Counted from the stretch's first letter, positions 25,038-33,593 are shown. The stretch: 64,000 bases of DNA from Dietzia natronolimnaea (GCF_002289575.1 NZ_NTGA01000021.1:1-64000), one strand, 5' to 3'. Made by a program: numbers and translations. The notes: generated by a model from the letters alone, not told the origin.

Positions 25038-25604
25038 CTAGACCACCGCGTCCGCGGTGGAGCGCGCGTGGTGCCGCCGCCGCACGGAACGGAACGTCCA
25101 GAGCTTGTTGACGACGAAGTTGAGCGGCATCGTGATGAGGATCGTCAGCAGCTGACCCCAGTACTCCCGGGAGTGGATGCCCGCGTCCTCGTGGAACCAC
25201 GGCTCCGGCAGGTAGAGCGGCGAGGTGGGGTTGGTGAAGGCCAGCTTGATGAAGATCCCCGCCGCCGCGGCGACCGAACCGACCAAAAGGAACGGCCAGA
25301 ACTCCTGCATGACCGGGGCCTTGTGCCCCTTACCGAACGTCCAGTGCCGGTTGAGCAGGAAGTTGTAGAGGTTGGCCACGAGGAACGCCACGATCCACAC
25401 CAGGGTCGTGAAGCGGAAGTTGTAGTCCGTCCCCGCGAACGGGAACAGGATGTCCTGTGCGTTCTGGGTGCCGCCGTTGGCCCTGTTCATGAGGACCGTG
25501 ACGATCATGTTGACGACCATCCCGGATCCGCCCACGATCCCGAACATGAGGAACTGTCGGGCGCTTTGTCGATAACGACCTAGTTCGGACGGGGCCGGGT
25601 TCAC
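25038..25604 (-). CDS. GtrA-family membrane protein
   Basis: 188 aa, GTG start. Four membrane segments; the first, FGIVGGSGMVVNMIVTVLMN, and the third, with NFLLNRHWTF, are typical of the GtrA family (also PF04138), members of which help flip polyprenyl-phosphate-linked sugars or act with arabinogalactan assembly (Rv3789 in M. tuberculosis). The closing VVNKLWTFR motif repeats the family signature. Probably acts in export of a lipid-linked sugar. Followed closely by TRIC and six-helix genes on the same strand. Confidence 0.85.
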   Translation of the reverse strand: MNPAPSELGRYRQSARQFLMFGIVGGSGMVVNMIVTVLMNRANGGTQNAQDILFPFAGTDYNFRFTTLVWIVAFLVANLYNFLLNRHWTFGKGHKAPVMQEFWPFLLVGSVAAAAGIFIKLAFTNPTSPLYLPEPWFHEDAGIHSREYWGQLLTILITMPLNFVVNKLWTFRSVRRRHHARSTADAVV

Positions 25605-25634
25605 AGCGAGCCAGTCTAGGCCCCCGGAGGGAAA

Positions 25635-26705
25635 CTAGCCCGCTCCGTGGCCCTCCGGGACACGCTCGGACGGGTTCTCGATCGGCCCCGGGGCGGTACC
25701 GTCACCGAACGGGCGGCCACCCAACTCCTCGCGGTGGTGCGGGGTGAGCAGGCCGGACAGGTCGGGCCCCTTGGGCACGATGCCGGTGGGGTTCACGTCC
25801 CGGTGAACGTTGTAGTAGTGCTCCTTGATCTGGGGGAAGTCGCAGGTGTCGCCGAAACCGGGCGTCTGGAACAGGTCGCGGAGGTAGCCCCACAGGGCCG
25901 GCATCTCGGTGATCTTGTTGCGGTTGGCCTTGAAGTGACCGTGGTAGACGGCGTCGAAACGCACGAGCGTGGTGAACAGTCGGATGTCCGCGACCGTGAT
26001 CGTGTCCCCCGCGAGATAACGGCGGGTCGTCAGCCGCTCCTCGAGACGGTCCAGGGAGGCCCAGAGTTCGTCGTAGGCCTCCTCGTAGGCGCCCTGCTCG
26101 GCCGCGAACCCGCTGCGGTAGACGCCGTTGTTGACGGTCGGATAGATCCACGAGTCCAGCTCGTCGATCTCGTCGCGGTGCTCCTCCGGGTAGAGGTCCG
26201 GCGCACCGTCGCGGTGGAAGGCGGACCACTCCGAGAGCAGGTCGAAATTGAGTTTCTGATAGGCGTTGGTCACGACCGACGTGGTGGGGAGGTCGACCAG
26301 CGCCGGCACCGTGATGCCGCGCGGGTAGTCGGGAATCCGGTTGAAGTAGGCCTCCTGGAGGCGGTAGATGCCCGTGACCGGGTCCCTACCGTCCGGGTCG
26401 AGGTCGAAGACCCAGGAATTGACGTCGTGGGTCGGGCCGGCCAGCCCCATGGAGATGGCATCCTCGAGCCCCATCAGACGCCGGACGATGATCGAGCGGC
26501 TGGCCCACGGGCACGCGCGGGCCGCCATGAGGCGGTACCGCCCGGCCTCGACGGGCCACCGCATCTCCCCGACCTTGTCGCCCACCGGGTCCGATCCCGC
26601 CGGGAGATCCGCCACCACCCGGTCGTTGATGTAGGTGGCGTCGCGGACGAACTCGCCGTCCTCCGAGGCGTTCTTGGCTGCGATGAACTCGGTGTCGTCT
26701 GCCAT
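25635..26705 (-). CDS. glutathionyl-hydroquinone reductase-like (Omega GST, YqjG/ECM4 family)
   Basis: 356 aa; ATG with AGGAGA five nt upstream. Thioredoxin-like N-terminal domain with the ACPWASR active site (Cys as nucleophile) near residue 64, then an all-helical GST domain (AGDTITVADIRLFTTLVRFD). The family reduces thiol-conjugated hydroquinones. Actinomycetes make mycothiol rather than glutathione, so the natural thiol here is probably mycothiol. Single gene, 102 nt divergent from the DUF2332 gene. Confidence 0.88.
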   Translation of the reverse strand: MADDTEFIAAKNASEDGEFVRDATYINDRVVADLPAGSDPVGDKVGEMRWPVEAGRYRLMAARACPWASRSIIVRRLMGLEDAISMGLAGPTHDVNSWVFDLDPDGRDPVTGIYRLQEAYFNRIPDYPRGITVPALVDLPTTSVVTNAYQKLNFDLLSEWSAFHRDGAPDLYPEEHRDEIDELDSWIYPTVNNGVYRSGFAAEQGAYEEAYDELWASLDRLEERLTTRRYLAGDTITVADIRLFTTLVRFDAVYHGHFKANRNKITEMPALWGYLRDLFQTPGFGDTCDFPQIKEHYYNVHRDVNPTGIVPKGPDLSGLLTPHHREELGGRPFGDGTAPGPIENPSERVPEGHGAG

Positions 26706-26807
26706 GGGATCTCCTGCGGTCGTCGTCGCGGCAAGTGATTGATGCATCACCAACGTACCTGGTGTCGGAATCACGCGCCACCGGAGCCGGTGTGCCACGC
26801 TGACCAC

Positions 26808-27842
26808 ATGGACTCCGCTCACGTCGACGACGTGCCCACCCGCTACGCCGAGTTCGCCGAATTCGAGGTCCGCGGCCGCACGCCCGTCTACCTCGCGTGG
26901 GCACGGGGGGTCGCCGAGGACCCGGCCACGTGCGACCTCATCGGGAGCCTTCCCCGGATCAAGAGACAGCCCGCGTTGGTCTTCGCCTCCGCGCGGCACG
27001 CGGGCGCGCCCGAGACCGAGGACTACGCGGTGTTCCGGGAGTTCGTCCACACCCACTGGTCCGGAATCGAACAGATCGCACTCACGCACTCGACACAGAC
27101 CAACGAGGCCAAGCGGTGCGCGGTGCTCCTGCCGTTCCTCTCCCTGCTCCCGGGCCCGCTCTCGCTGGTGGAGATGGGCGCCTCCGCCGGCCTGTGCCTG
27201 TACCCGGACCGGTACGCCTACCGGTACACGCTGGACGGCGGTCCCACCCACGAACTGCGACCACCCGGGTCCGACACCGGATCCTCGGCCTCCGGCGCCC
27301 CGGTCCTCGACTGCGCCCTGCGCGACGGCGTCCCCCGCCCGCAGTCCCTGCCCGACATCGTCCACCGTGGCGGGGTGGACCTGGCCCCGATCGACCCCGC
27401 CGACGCGGACTCGCGTGCCTGGCTGCGCAGCCTGATCTGGCCCGGACAGCAGTCCGAGCGCGTGCCCCGCCTGGACGCCGCGCTCGACATCGCCGCTGCG
27501 GATCCGCCGCACATCATCGCCGGCGACCTGGTCGAGAAGCTTGAGGACTCCGTGGCCGCCTGTCCAGACGGGTCCACGCCGGTGGTGTTCCACACCGCGG
27601 TGTTGGGATACCTCGAGCCCCCGGCCCGCGCCGAGTTCGTCCGCCGGGTCACCGATCTCCGCCGGGACGCGGGCGCGGTGTGGATCTCCGTGGAGGGGGT
27701 GACCCTCCTGCCCGACGTCGCCGAGCAGGTCCCGGAATCGATCCGGCGCCACAAGGGCATCTTCGTCGTCGCCGTCAACGGGCGACCCCTGGCCACGGCG
27801 CACGGCCACGGCGACTGGGTCCGCGCGCTCGACATGCCCTGA
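26808..27842 (+). CDS. DUF2332 domain protein
   Basis: 344 aa. Begins YAEFAEFEVRGRTPVYLAWARGVAED and carries SLVEMGASAGLCLYPDRYAYRY in the middle, where the EMGASAGL loop looks like the motif I of a SAM-binding Rossmann fold. DUF2332 members are common in actinomycetes and have no assigned reaction. A methyltransferase-like activity is my inference only. Cytoplasmic, apparently monocistronic, convergent with the PIG-L deacetylase gene. Confidence 0.8.
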   Translation: MDSAHVDDVPTRYAEFAEFEVRGRTPVYLAWARGVAEDPATCDLIGSLPRIKRQPALVFASARHAGAPETEDYAVFREFVHTHWSGIEQIALTHSTQTNEAKRCAVLLPFLSLLPGPLSLVEMGASAGLCLYPDRYAYRYTLDGGPTHELRPPGSDTGSSASGAPVLDCALRDGVPRPQSLPDIVHRGGVDLAPIDPADADSRAWLRSLIWPGQQSERVPRLDAALDIAAADPPHIIAGDLVEKLEDSVAACPDGSTPVVFHTAVLGYLEPPARAEFVRRVTDLRRDAGAVWISVEGVTLLPDVAEQVPESIRRHKGIFVVAVNGRPLATAHGHGDWVRALDMP

Positions 27843-27889
27843 AGTCCGGGTCGGGTCCGGTCGGGGCGGGGCCGGTCGGATCGGCCGAT

Positions 27890-28717
27890 TCAGTCGAACG
27901 GCCACCCGCGGCGCATCGACTGGTCGGACCCCGGCTCGATGAGGTACTCGGTCCCGAACGTCGCCGCGTAGACGTTCTCCGGCAGGGCCAGCATCATGCC
28001 GATGTCGCTGGTCTGGCTGGCGTGGCACTCCATGGCGCGACGCTTGAGGGCCACGACGTCCGCGGGCAGGTCGATCGCCCACGCGATCTCCGACTGCGGG
28101 ACCCCGACCGGCAGTCCGTCATCACCGGTGAGGATCATCCGGCGCAGTTCCTCCACGTCCATGCCGCCGGACGCGAACGCCGCCAGGAACTCCGCCGCCT
28201 CGGGGCTGTCGAGCATCTCGAGCTGGGCATCCTGATTGGTCGTGGCCTCCAGCAATCGCGGTCGACGGGCCGCCACCCCCACCGCGCGTCGGGCGATCCG
28301 GTGGACGGCCAGGTGATCGGGGTGCCCGTAGTTCCCGTGGTGGTCATACCCCACGAGGACGTCGGCGTCTTCTCTGTCGAGGATCCGGGCGAGACGGCCG
28401 GCGGCGTGGTCGGTGTCGGCGCTGTGCAGGCACAACGGGTCGTCGTTCTGCGCCCATCCGGTCATGCCCGAGTCCCGGTACCCGAGCCAGTCGATCCGGG
28501 CGACGCCCAGGACGTCCGCGGCGGCCCGGGCCTCCCCGCGCCGGTGCTCCACCAGGTCGCCGTCGGGCCCGAGATGGTCGGGTCGCTGGCCGTGGTCGCC
28601 GTCGGTGGCGAAGACCGTGACGACGCGGTGGCCACCGCGCGAGGCGAGCGCCATCATCCCGGCGGTCTGCGAGGTCTCGTCGTCGGGGTGGGCGTGGAGG
28701 AACACGATCGTGGACAC
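27890..28717 (-). CDS. PIG-L family deacetylase (Mca/MshB-like)
   Basis: 275 aa from GTG. Zinc-binding motif AHPDDE near residues 9-14 and distal His in YGHPDH, with FATDGDHGQ between, the pattern of LmbE/PIG-L N-acetylglucosaminyl deacetylases, including MshB (mycothiol synthesis) and Mca (mycothiol S-conjugate amidase). Length is close to both (about 290-300). The C-terminal part (ATFGTEYLIEPG) is less typical of Mca, so the substrate remains open; a second paralogue is at 39798. A G-rich tract (28854-28888) lies upstream. Confidence 0.85.
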   Translation of the reverse strand: MSTIVFLHAHPDDETSQTAGMMALASRGGHRVVTVFATDGDHGQRPDHLGPDGDLVEHRRGEARAAADVLGVARIDWLGYRDSGMTGWAQNDDPLCLHSADTDHAAGRLARILDREDADVLVGYDHHGNYGHPDHLAVHRIARRAVGVAARRPRLLEATTNQDAQLEMLDSPEAAEFLAAFASGGMDVEELRRMILTGDDGLPVGVPQSEIAWAIDLPADVVALKRRAMECHASQTSDIGMMLALPENVYAATFGTEYLIEPGSDQSMRRGWPFD

Positions 28718-28853
28718 CCGACCAGTGTGCCCTCCCGCCCGGCCAGGTGTGCGCCCGGAATGGACCGAACCCGACGCGCACCCCCTCTCACAGCGTGCGG
28801 TCCGGGCGCGCAGGCCGAAGAGGACGCGCAAGCCTGGCGGGCGAGGGCCGAGA

Positions 28854-28888
28854 GGGAGGGGGCGAGGGGCTGGGGCCGAGGGGCTGGG
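28854..28888 (+). other. G-quadruplex-forming tract
   Basis: Six runs of three to five G separated by loops of 1-4 nt on the + strand (28854-56, 28858-62, 28866-69, 28872-75, 28880-83, 28886-88), with a repeated GAGGGGCTGGGG-like unit. It lies in the 249-nt space between the PIG-L start and the ectC terminator. No gene is visible in the rest of that space. Confidence 0.55.
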
Positions 28889-28908
28889 AGCAGGGCCCGG
28901 AACGCGCG

Positions 28909-28955
28909 ACTCCCCGGTCGGTGCCGCTCGTGGTGAGCGACCCCGGCCGGGGAGT
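28909..28955 (-). terminator. terminator of the ectABC operon
   Basis: ACTCCCCGG pairs with CCGGGGAGT (9 bp), enclosing a second hairpin with CGCTC/GAGCG arms. It begins 11 nt after the ectC stop. No T-tract. Confidence 0.65.
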
Positions 28956-28966
28956 GCGGTGCTGCC

Positions 28967-29389
28967 TTACTTCTCCCGGACGACCGTTCCGTCGTCCTGC
29001 AAGCGCAACAGCGGGTAGATGCCGTTCTCGTCGTGGTTCTCGTCGCCGACGACCGGGGGGTTGAAGACGCAGAGCATCTGCATCTCCTCCTCCACGATCA
29101 CCTGGTGCTTCTCGTGACCGTCCAGCAGGTACATCGACCCCGCCTCGAGCGGGTACTCCTCGCCGTTGGTGAGGTCACGCAACGTGCCCTTGCCCCGGGT
29201 CAGCCAGACCGCCTCGATGTGGTTGGCGTAGTGGAAGTCGTTGGTCGTGCCGGCGGCGATGGTGGTCTCGTGGAACGAGAACCCCACCCGGTCGTCGGCA
29301 AGGACGATGCGCTTGGACTCCCAGTTGCCGTTGTTGCCCTTGATGTGGCGCTCGGTGTCGGTGATGCCTGCGGTCGTGCGAACGATCAT
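28967..29389 (-). CDS. ectC: L-ectoine synthase EctC
   Basis: 140 aa, ATG. Cupin fold: GFSFHETTIAAGTTNDFHYANHIEAVW holds metal-binding residues, and GSMYLLDGHEKHQV the second cupin motif. Cyclises N-gamma-acetyl-diaminobutyrate to ectoine, the last step of the pathway, in the cytoplasm. About the usual length (about 130 aa) with a slightly longer C-terminus (EKHQV to VVREK). Third gene of ectABC, 39 nt after ectB. No ectD hydroxylase follows; a terminator does. Confidence 0.97.
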   Translation of the reverse strand: MIVRTTAGITDTERHIKGNNGNWESKRIVLADDRVGFSFHETTIAAGTTNDFHYANHIEAVWLTRGKGTLRDLTNGEEYPLEAGSMYLLDGHEKHQVIVEEEMQMLCVFNPPVVGDENHDENGIYPLLRLQDDGTVVREK

Positions 29390-29428
29390 GTGGTGCCTCC
29401 TCGGGGAAGGTGGATGGTCTGGACGCGC

Positions 29429-30724
29429 TCAGACGTACTGCTGCGCCAGGACGTGGTCGACGGCCTCGTAACAGATCTCGATGCCGCGGTCACGCCCCTC
29501 ATCGGTCAGGGTGAGCGGCGCGAGGAACTTGACCACCTCGTCGCTCGGGCCGGCGGTCTCGACGAGCAGATGGTTGTCGAAGCACCGGGCCATGACCTGG
29601 CCGGCGAGCTCCGGGTTCTCGAGGAACGCGATGCCGAACGCCATACCGCGGCCACGCAGTTCGAGCTTGCCCTCGTACTTGTAGACCAGCGGGGAGAAGC
29701 GCTCGCGCAGGATTCGGCCGTTCTCGAGCGTGCGGTTCTGCAGTGTGTCGTCCGACCAGTATTTGCGCAGCGCGACGTCGGCGGTGATGAAGGCCATGTT
29801 GTTGCCGCGGAACGTGCCGTTGTGCTCGCCGGGGGTCCACTCGTCGAGGTCGCGACGGAACAAGGTCAGGGCGAGCGGCAGCCCGTACCCGCCGATGGAC
29901 TTCGAGAGGCAGACGATGTCCGGCTTGATCCCCGCGAACTCGAACGAGAAGAACTCGCCGGTGCGGCCGCACCCCATCTGGACGTCGTCCACGATGAGCA
30001 GGATGTCGTGGCGGACGCAGAGCTCGTTGAGCGCCTGCAGCCACTCGGCGCGGGCGGCGTTGATGCCGCCCTCACCCTGGACGCACTCGACGATCACGGC
30101 CGCGGGGCGGTTCATGCCCGAGCCGGAGTCGACCAGGACGCGCTCCATCCACTGGAAGTCCTCGGTGACGCCCCCGAAGTAGTTGTCGTACGGCATCGGC
30201 GTGGCGTGGACCAGTGGGATGCCGGCGCCCGCGCGCTTCATCGAGTTGCCGGTCACCGACAACGAGCCGAGGGTCATGCCGTGGAACGAGTTGGTGAAGT
30301 TGATGACGGCCTCACGCCCGGTGACCTTGCGGGCCAGCTTGAGTGCCGACTCCACCGCGTTGGTCCCGGTCGGCCCGGGGAACATCACCTTGTAGTCGAG
30401 TCCACGCGGTTCGAGGATCGTCGAGGAGAAGGTCTCGAGGAACGCACGCTTGGCGACCGTGTACTTGTCGAGCGAGTGCGTGACGCCGTCGCGCTGGATG
30501 TACTCCAGGAGAGCGGCCTTCATGTCGTCGTCGTTGTGGCCGTAGTTCAGCGCACCGGCGCCACCGAAGAAGTCGAGGTACTCATCCCCGTCGACGGTCG
30601 TGAGCGTCGTGCCCTTGGCGGTGTCGAAGACCACCGGCCAGTTCCGGGAGTAGCTGCGGACCTCGGACTCGCGGTCCGAGAAGATCTCCGTGTTCGTGCT
30701 CGTGTCGTGCGTGGACTCGGTCAT
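29429..30724 (-). CDS. ectB: diaminobutyrate-2-oxoglutarate transaminase EctB
   Basis: 431 aa, ATG. Class III PLP aminotransferase: MFPGPTGTNAVESALKLAR, NSFHGMTLGSLSVTGN, DDVQMGCGRTGEFFSFE, and the Schiff-base lysine in CLSKSIGGYGLPLAL. Converts L-aspartate-semialdehyde to L-2,4-diaminobutyrate with glutamate as amino donor, the first step of ectoine synthesis. Full length for the family. Seventy nt downstream of ectA and 39 nt upstream of ectC. Confidence 0.97.
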   Translation of the reverse strand: MTESTHDTSTNTEIFSDRESEVRSYSRNWPVVFDTAKGTTLTTVDGDEYLDFFGGAGALNYGHNDDDMKAALLEYIQRDGVTHSLDKYTVAKRAFLETFSSTILEPRGLDYKVMFPGPTGTNAVESALKLARKVTGREAVINFTNSFHGMTLGSLSVTGNSMKRAGAGIPLVHATPMPYDNYFGGVTEDFQWMERVLVDSGSGMNRPAAVIVECVQGEGGINAARAEWLQALNELCVRHDILLIVDDVQMGCGRTGEFFSFEFAGIKPDIVCLSKSIGGYGLPLALTLFRRDLDEWTPGEHNGTFRGNNMAFITADVALRKYWSDDTLQNRTLENGRILRERFSPLVYKYEGKLELRGRGMAFGIAFLENPELAGQVMARCFDNHLLVETAGPSDEVVKFLAPLTLTDEGRDRGIEICYEAVDHVLAQQYV

Positions 30725-30794
30725 GGTCTTCTGATCACTCCAAAGGGAAAGATGCGGGCGACGGTGGCGGGCCGGACGGCCCGTGGGCCCTCGT

Positions 30795-31307
30795 CTAGGA
30801 AATCGTGTAGAGGTCTTCTCGCTCGTGACCCTCTCCGAGCAGCTCCGAGCTCAGGTAGTCCTCGCTGGACAGCGTCATGCCGCGGTCCCGCGCGACCGCG
30901 CCGAACGTGCGCTGGGACGCCTCGTTGTCCGGGCTGATGGTGGTGCGCAGTCGGACGACACCGCGCTCGGCCAGCCGGTCCATCAGGCTGTGGAGCAACC
31001 GCGCGGCCAGACCCTTGCCTCGCTGGTCCGCGTCGACTCCCACCTGCCAGACAAAGATCGTGTCCGGCTCCGAGGGCCGCAGGAAGCCGGTGACGAAGCC
31101 GACCACGCGGCCTTCCACCTCGACGACCACCGAACTCTCGGAGAACTCCGCTCCCCACAGCACGTACGCATAGGAGGAGTTCAGGTCGAGGACTCCGCTG
31201 TCGCGGGCGATCTCCCACATGCGATTACCATCGGCCGCGGTGGGCGGACGGAACATCGCGTCGGACGAATCAGGGTTACGGGGTGCTTCTCGTTCTCCTG
31301 GGTTCAT
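30795..31307 (-). CDS. ectA: L-2,4-diaminobutyrate acetyltransferase EctA
   Basis: 170 aa from the ATG at 31307 (a further in-frame start lies 27 nt upstream but has no ribosome site; this ATG lacks a clear one too, so a leaderless message is possible). GNAT fold with acetyl-CoA motif DQRGKGLAARLLHSL; EctA hallmark DLNSSYAYVLW near the N-terminus. Acetylates the gamma-amino group of diaminobutyrate. First gene of ectABC; expression is normally induced by osmotic stress. A perfect palindrome at 31331-31342 lies just upstream. Confidence 0.95.
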   Translation of the reverse strand: MNPGEREAPRNPDSSDAMFRPPTAADGNRMWEIARDSGVLDLNSSYAYVLWGAEFSESSVVVEVEGRVVGFVTGFLRPSEPDTIFVWQVGVDADQRGKGLAARLLHSLMDRLAERGVVRLRTTISPDNEASQRTFGAVARDRGMTLSSEDYLSSELLGEGHEREDLYTIS

Positions 31308-31330
31308 ATGTGTGTCCCAGCGTAGTGACG

Positions 31331-31342
31331 GCAACCGGTTGC
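31331..31342. promoter_or_regulatory. perfect 12-bp palindrome in the ectABC promoter region
   Basis: GCAACCGGTTGC, identical on both strands, starts 24 nt upstream of the ectA ATG and lies 144 nt before the divergent flavin-binding-split gene. Symmetry with a central CG resembles LacI-family operators. No regulator gene is adjacent. Confidence 0.5.
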
Positions 31343-31485
31343 TGCATCTCGGTTCGCCGGATCGTTACCTGATTGGCAGGCGAGTCCGCAGGTGATCAGC
31401 CCGCAGTGATGTCGGTCACCCGGTATCGGCACCTCGGGGGGTCAGCACTCTTCCGTCGCGGCCCCGCGCCTGGGAGAATATTTTC

Positions 31486-31911
31486 ATGGACGAGAACCCG
31501 ATCACAGAATTCGACGAGGGCCGTTCGCTCGAGCTCTTGGCGACAGAGTCCCTCGGCCGTCTGGTCACCGTCACAGGCGGGCGGGCCGACATCTACCCCG
31601 TCAACTACGCGTTGTCCACGGAGGGCAAGCTCTTCTTCCGCACCGCCGAGGGGAGCAAGCTCGCCGGCCTCACCATCCACCCCGACGTGGTGTTCCAGGT
31701 GGACCACATCGAGGACCGCGAGGCGTGGTCGGTGGTCGTCCGGGGCGAAGCCCGGCGACTGGACGGTTTCGACGAGATCAATCGCGCCGAGGAACTCGAC
31801 CTCAAGCCGTGGATCCCCACGCTCAAGTACAACTTCGTGGAGATCACGCCCGAGCACATCTCCGGCCGCGGTTTCACCTTCGGCGAGGAGCCGGAGCGCT
31901 ACGTCGGTTAG
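31486..31911 (+). CDS. pyridoxamine 5'-phosphate oxidase-like flavin-binding protein
   Basis: 141 aa, ATG, with a GGGAG site 9 nt upstream. Split-barrel fold of the PNPOx/FDOR superfamily: LATESLGRLVTVTGGRADIYPVNYAL is the typical N-terminus of actinobacterial small members, KLAGLTIHPDVVFQVDHI the second strand set. Members bind FMN, F420, biliverdin or haem and reduce or bind small molecules; the substrate cannot be told. Divergent from ectABC across a 178-nt regulatory gap and convergent with the arsenic island. Confidence 0.85.
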   Translation: MDENPITEFDEGRSLELLATESLGRLVTVTGGRADIYPVNYALSTEGKLFFRTAEGSKLAGLTIHPDVVFQVDHIEDREAWSVVVRGEARRLDGFDEINRAEELDLKPWIPTLKYNFVEITPEHISGRGFTFGEEPERYVG

Positions 31912-31955
31912 CCGAAACCGCCGAGCCACGGGGCACGCCCGGCCGCGGGACCCGC

Positions 31956-32411
31956 CTAATCGGAAGGTGCGGCCCCCGGGTCGTCCAGTTCCGCCCACAG
32001 GCGCCTGACGCGAGCGTCGATGTCATCGCGGATCAGCGCCATCCGTTCCGGACCGTCGATCCCCCGCTCACTGGGCTCGTCGGTCTCCCAGACCTCGATG
32101 TCCGCACGCATCACGTCGACCGGATCGAGGCGGGCGGCCGTCCCGAGCACGACGACGCGGTCGGCGCGGCGCAAGAAGTCGTCGTCCACCGGCTCGGCGA
32201 CGGCGCCCGACATGTCGGCACCGACCTCTGCGAGCGAGGCCACCGACTCGGCGTTGGGGGGCTTGCCCACGGCGGGTTGCGTGCCGGCCGAGTGGATCTC
32301 GACGGCGTCCCCCGCGACGCGGCGCAGCAGCGCCTCTGCCATCTGGGACTTGCCGCGGTTTGACTTGCAGACGAACAGAACGGCGGGTCGAGGAGTCTGC
32401 CGATCGGTCAC
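31956..32411 (-). CDS. low-molecular-weight phosphatase/arsenate reductase-like, variant P-loop
   Basis: 151 aa, GTG. Sequence VLFVCKSNRGKSQMAEALL aligns with the CX5R active site of ArsC/LMW-PTPase enzymes (canonically CVHNAGRS), but the P-loop arginine is replaced by lysine (C-K-S-N-R-G-K-S). The rest of the fold, with SAGTQPA and a later acidic-rich segment, is conserved. May still reduce arsenate with mycothiol, or may have another role. Start overlaps the acr3 stop (GTGA), so it is co-translated with the arsenite exporter. Confidence 0.8.
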   Translation of the reverse strand: MTDRQTPRPAVLFVCKSNRGKSQMAEALLRRVAGDAVEIHSAGTQPAVGKPPNAESVASLAEVGADMSGAVAEPVDDDFLRRADRVVVLGTAARLDPVDVMRADIEVWETDEPSERGIDGPERMALIRDDIDARVRRLWAELDDPGAAPSD

Positions 32412-33556
32412 CGGGGGCCCTCTCCTGAGTTGCGGACAGCGCTGGACGGCGCCTGGCGCAGCGCGGCCGGCACCGTGGGGTCGTCCTTGAACAGGCGCTT
32501 ACCGGCCCAGAGACTCACGTAGACCAGCCCGATCAGGACCGGGACCTCGATCAGCGGCCCGACCACGCCCGCGAGTGCCTGGCCGGAGGCCACGCCCCAG
32601 GTCCCGATACTCACGGCGATCGCCAGCTCGAAGTTGTTGCCCGCGGCGGTGAACGCGACAGCGGTGGACTTGGCGTAGTTCAGGCCCGACGCCCGTGCCG
32701 CGAGCAGGCTCCCACCGAACATCAGCACGAAGTACGCGAGCAGGGGCAGGGCGATCCGCGCGACGTCGAGCGGGTTGGCCATGATCGCGTCGCCCTGGAA
32801 TGCGAAGAGCACGACGATGGTGAACAGCAGCCCGTAGAGCGCCCACGGGCCGATCTTGGGGAGGAACGTCTCCTCGTACCACTCGCGACCCTTGACCTTC
32901 TCCCCGTAGTACCTGGTGAGGAACCCGGCGACGAGGGGTATGCCGAGGAAGACCAGCACACTCAGCGCGATCGCCCACACCGAGAACTGCGCTGTGGTGG
33001 TCTCCAGGCCCAGCCATCCGGGGAGTACCTGGAGATAGAACCACCCGAGGCCGGCGAACGCGATGACCTGGAACACCGAGTTGAGCGCCACGAGCACCGC
33101 CGCGGCCTCCCGGTCCCCGCAGGCGAGGTCGTTCCAGATGAACACCATGGCGATACACCGGGCCAGTCCGACGATGATGAGTCCCGTGCGGTACTCGGGC
33201 AGGTCGGGGAGCATCAGCCAGGCCAGTGTGAACATCAGCGCGGGTCCGACCAGCCAGTTGAGCGCGAGCGAGAGGACGAGAAGCCTCCGGTCCCCCGTGA
33301 CCCGGTGCGTCTCGTCGTAGCGGACCTTCGCCAGGACGGGGTACATCATGACGAGCAGCCCAATCGCGATGGGCAGGGATACGTCGGCCACCTTCACGGT
33401 GTCGAGCGCCTCGGCGATGCCGGGGACGAAGCGTCCGAGCAGCAACCCCGCCGCCATGGCAACGAGGATCCAGAGGGCGAGATAGCGGTCGAGGAAGGAC
33501 AGTCTGGCGGCGACGTTCTCGCCGGGATCGGCCGGGGCCGAGACCTGGGTGCTCAT
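32408..33556 (-). CDS. acr3: arsenite efflux transporter Acr3
   Basis: 382 aa, ATG, about ten membrane helices. Acr3 signature GLARCIAMVFIWNDLACGD with the conserved cysteine needed for transport, and the late AFTAAGNNFELAIAVSI helix. Exports arsenite (and some members antimonite) using the proton gradient. First gene of an operon with the variant arsenate-reductase-like gene. Shares an 80-nt divergent promoter with arsR; the operator motif at 33578-33593 begins 22 nt upstream of this ATG. Confidence 0.95.
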   Translation of the reverse strand: MSTQVSAPADPGENVAARLSFLDRYLALWILVAMAAGLLLGRFVPGIAEALDTVKVADVSLPIAIGLLVMMYPVLAKVRYDETHRVTGDRRLLVLSLALNWLVGPALMFTLAWLMLPDLPEYRTGLIIVGLARCIAMVFIWNDLACGDREAAAVLVALNSVFQVIAFAGLGWFYLQVLPGWLGLETTTAQFSVWAIALSVLVFLGIPLVAGFLTRYYGEKVKGREWYEETFLPKIGPWALYGLLFTIVVLFAFQGDAIMANPLDVARIALPLLAYFVLMFGGSLLAARASGLNYAKSTAVAFTAAGNNFELAIAVSIGTWGVASGQALAGVVGPLIEVPVLIGLVYVSLWAGKRLFKDDPTVPAALRQAPSSAVRNSGEGPR

Positions 33557-33577
33557 GCCGTCGACCCTATGGGATTC

Positions 33578-33593
33578 ATCGATGGGGGTCAAT
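33578..33593. promoter_or_regulatory. ArsR box between acr3 and arsR
   Basis: ATCGATGGGGGTCAAT on the + strand. Same dyad (ATyGA-N6-TCrAT) as the boxes at 34755-34770 and 38461-38476, and the same distance (22 nt) before an ars start codon. Confidence 0.65.
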
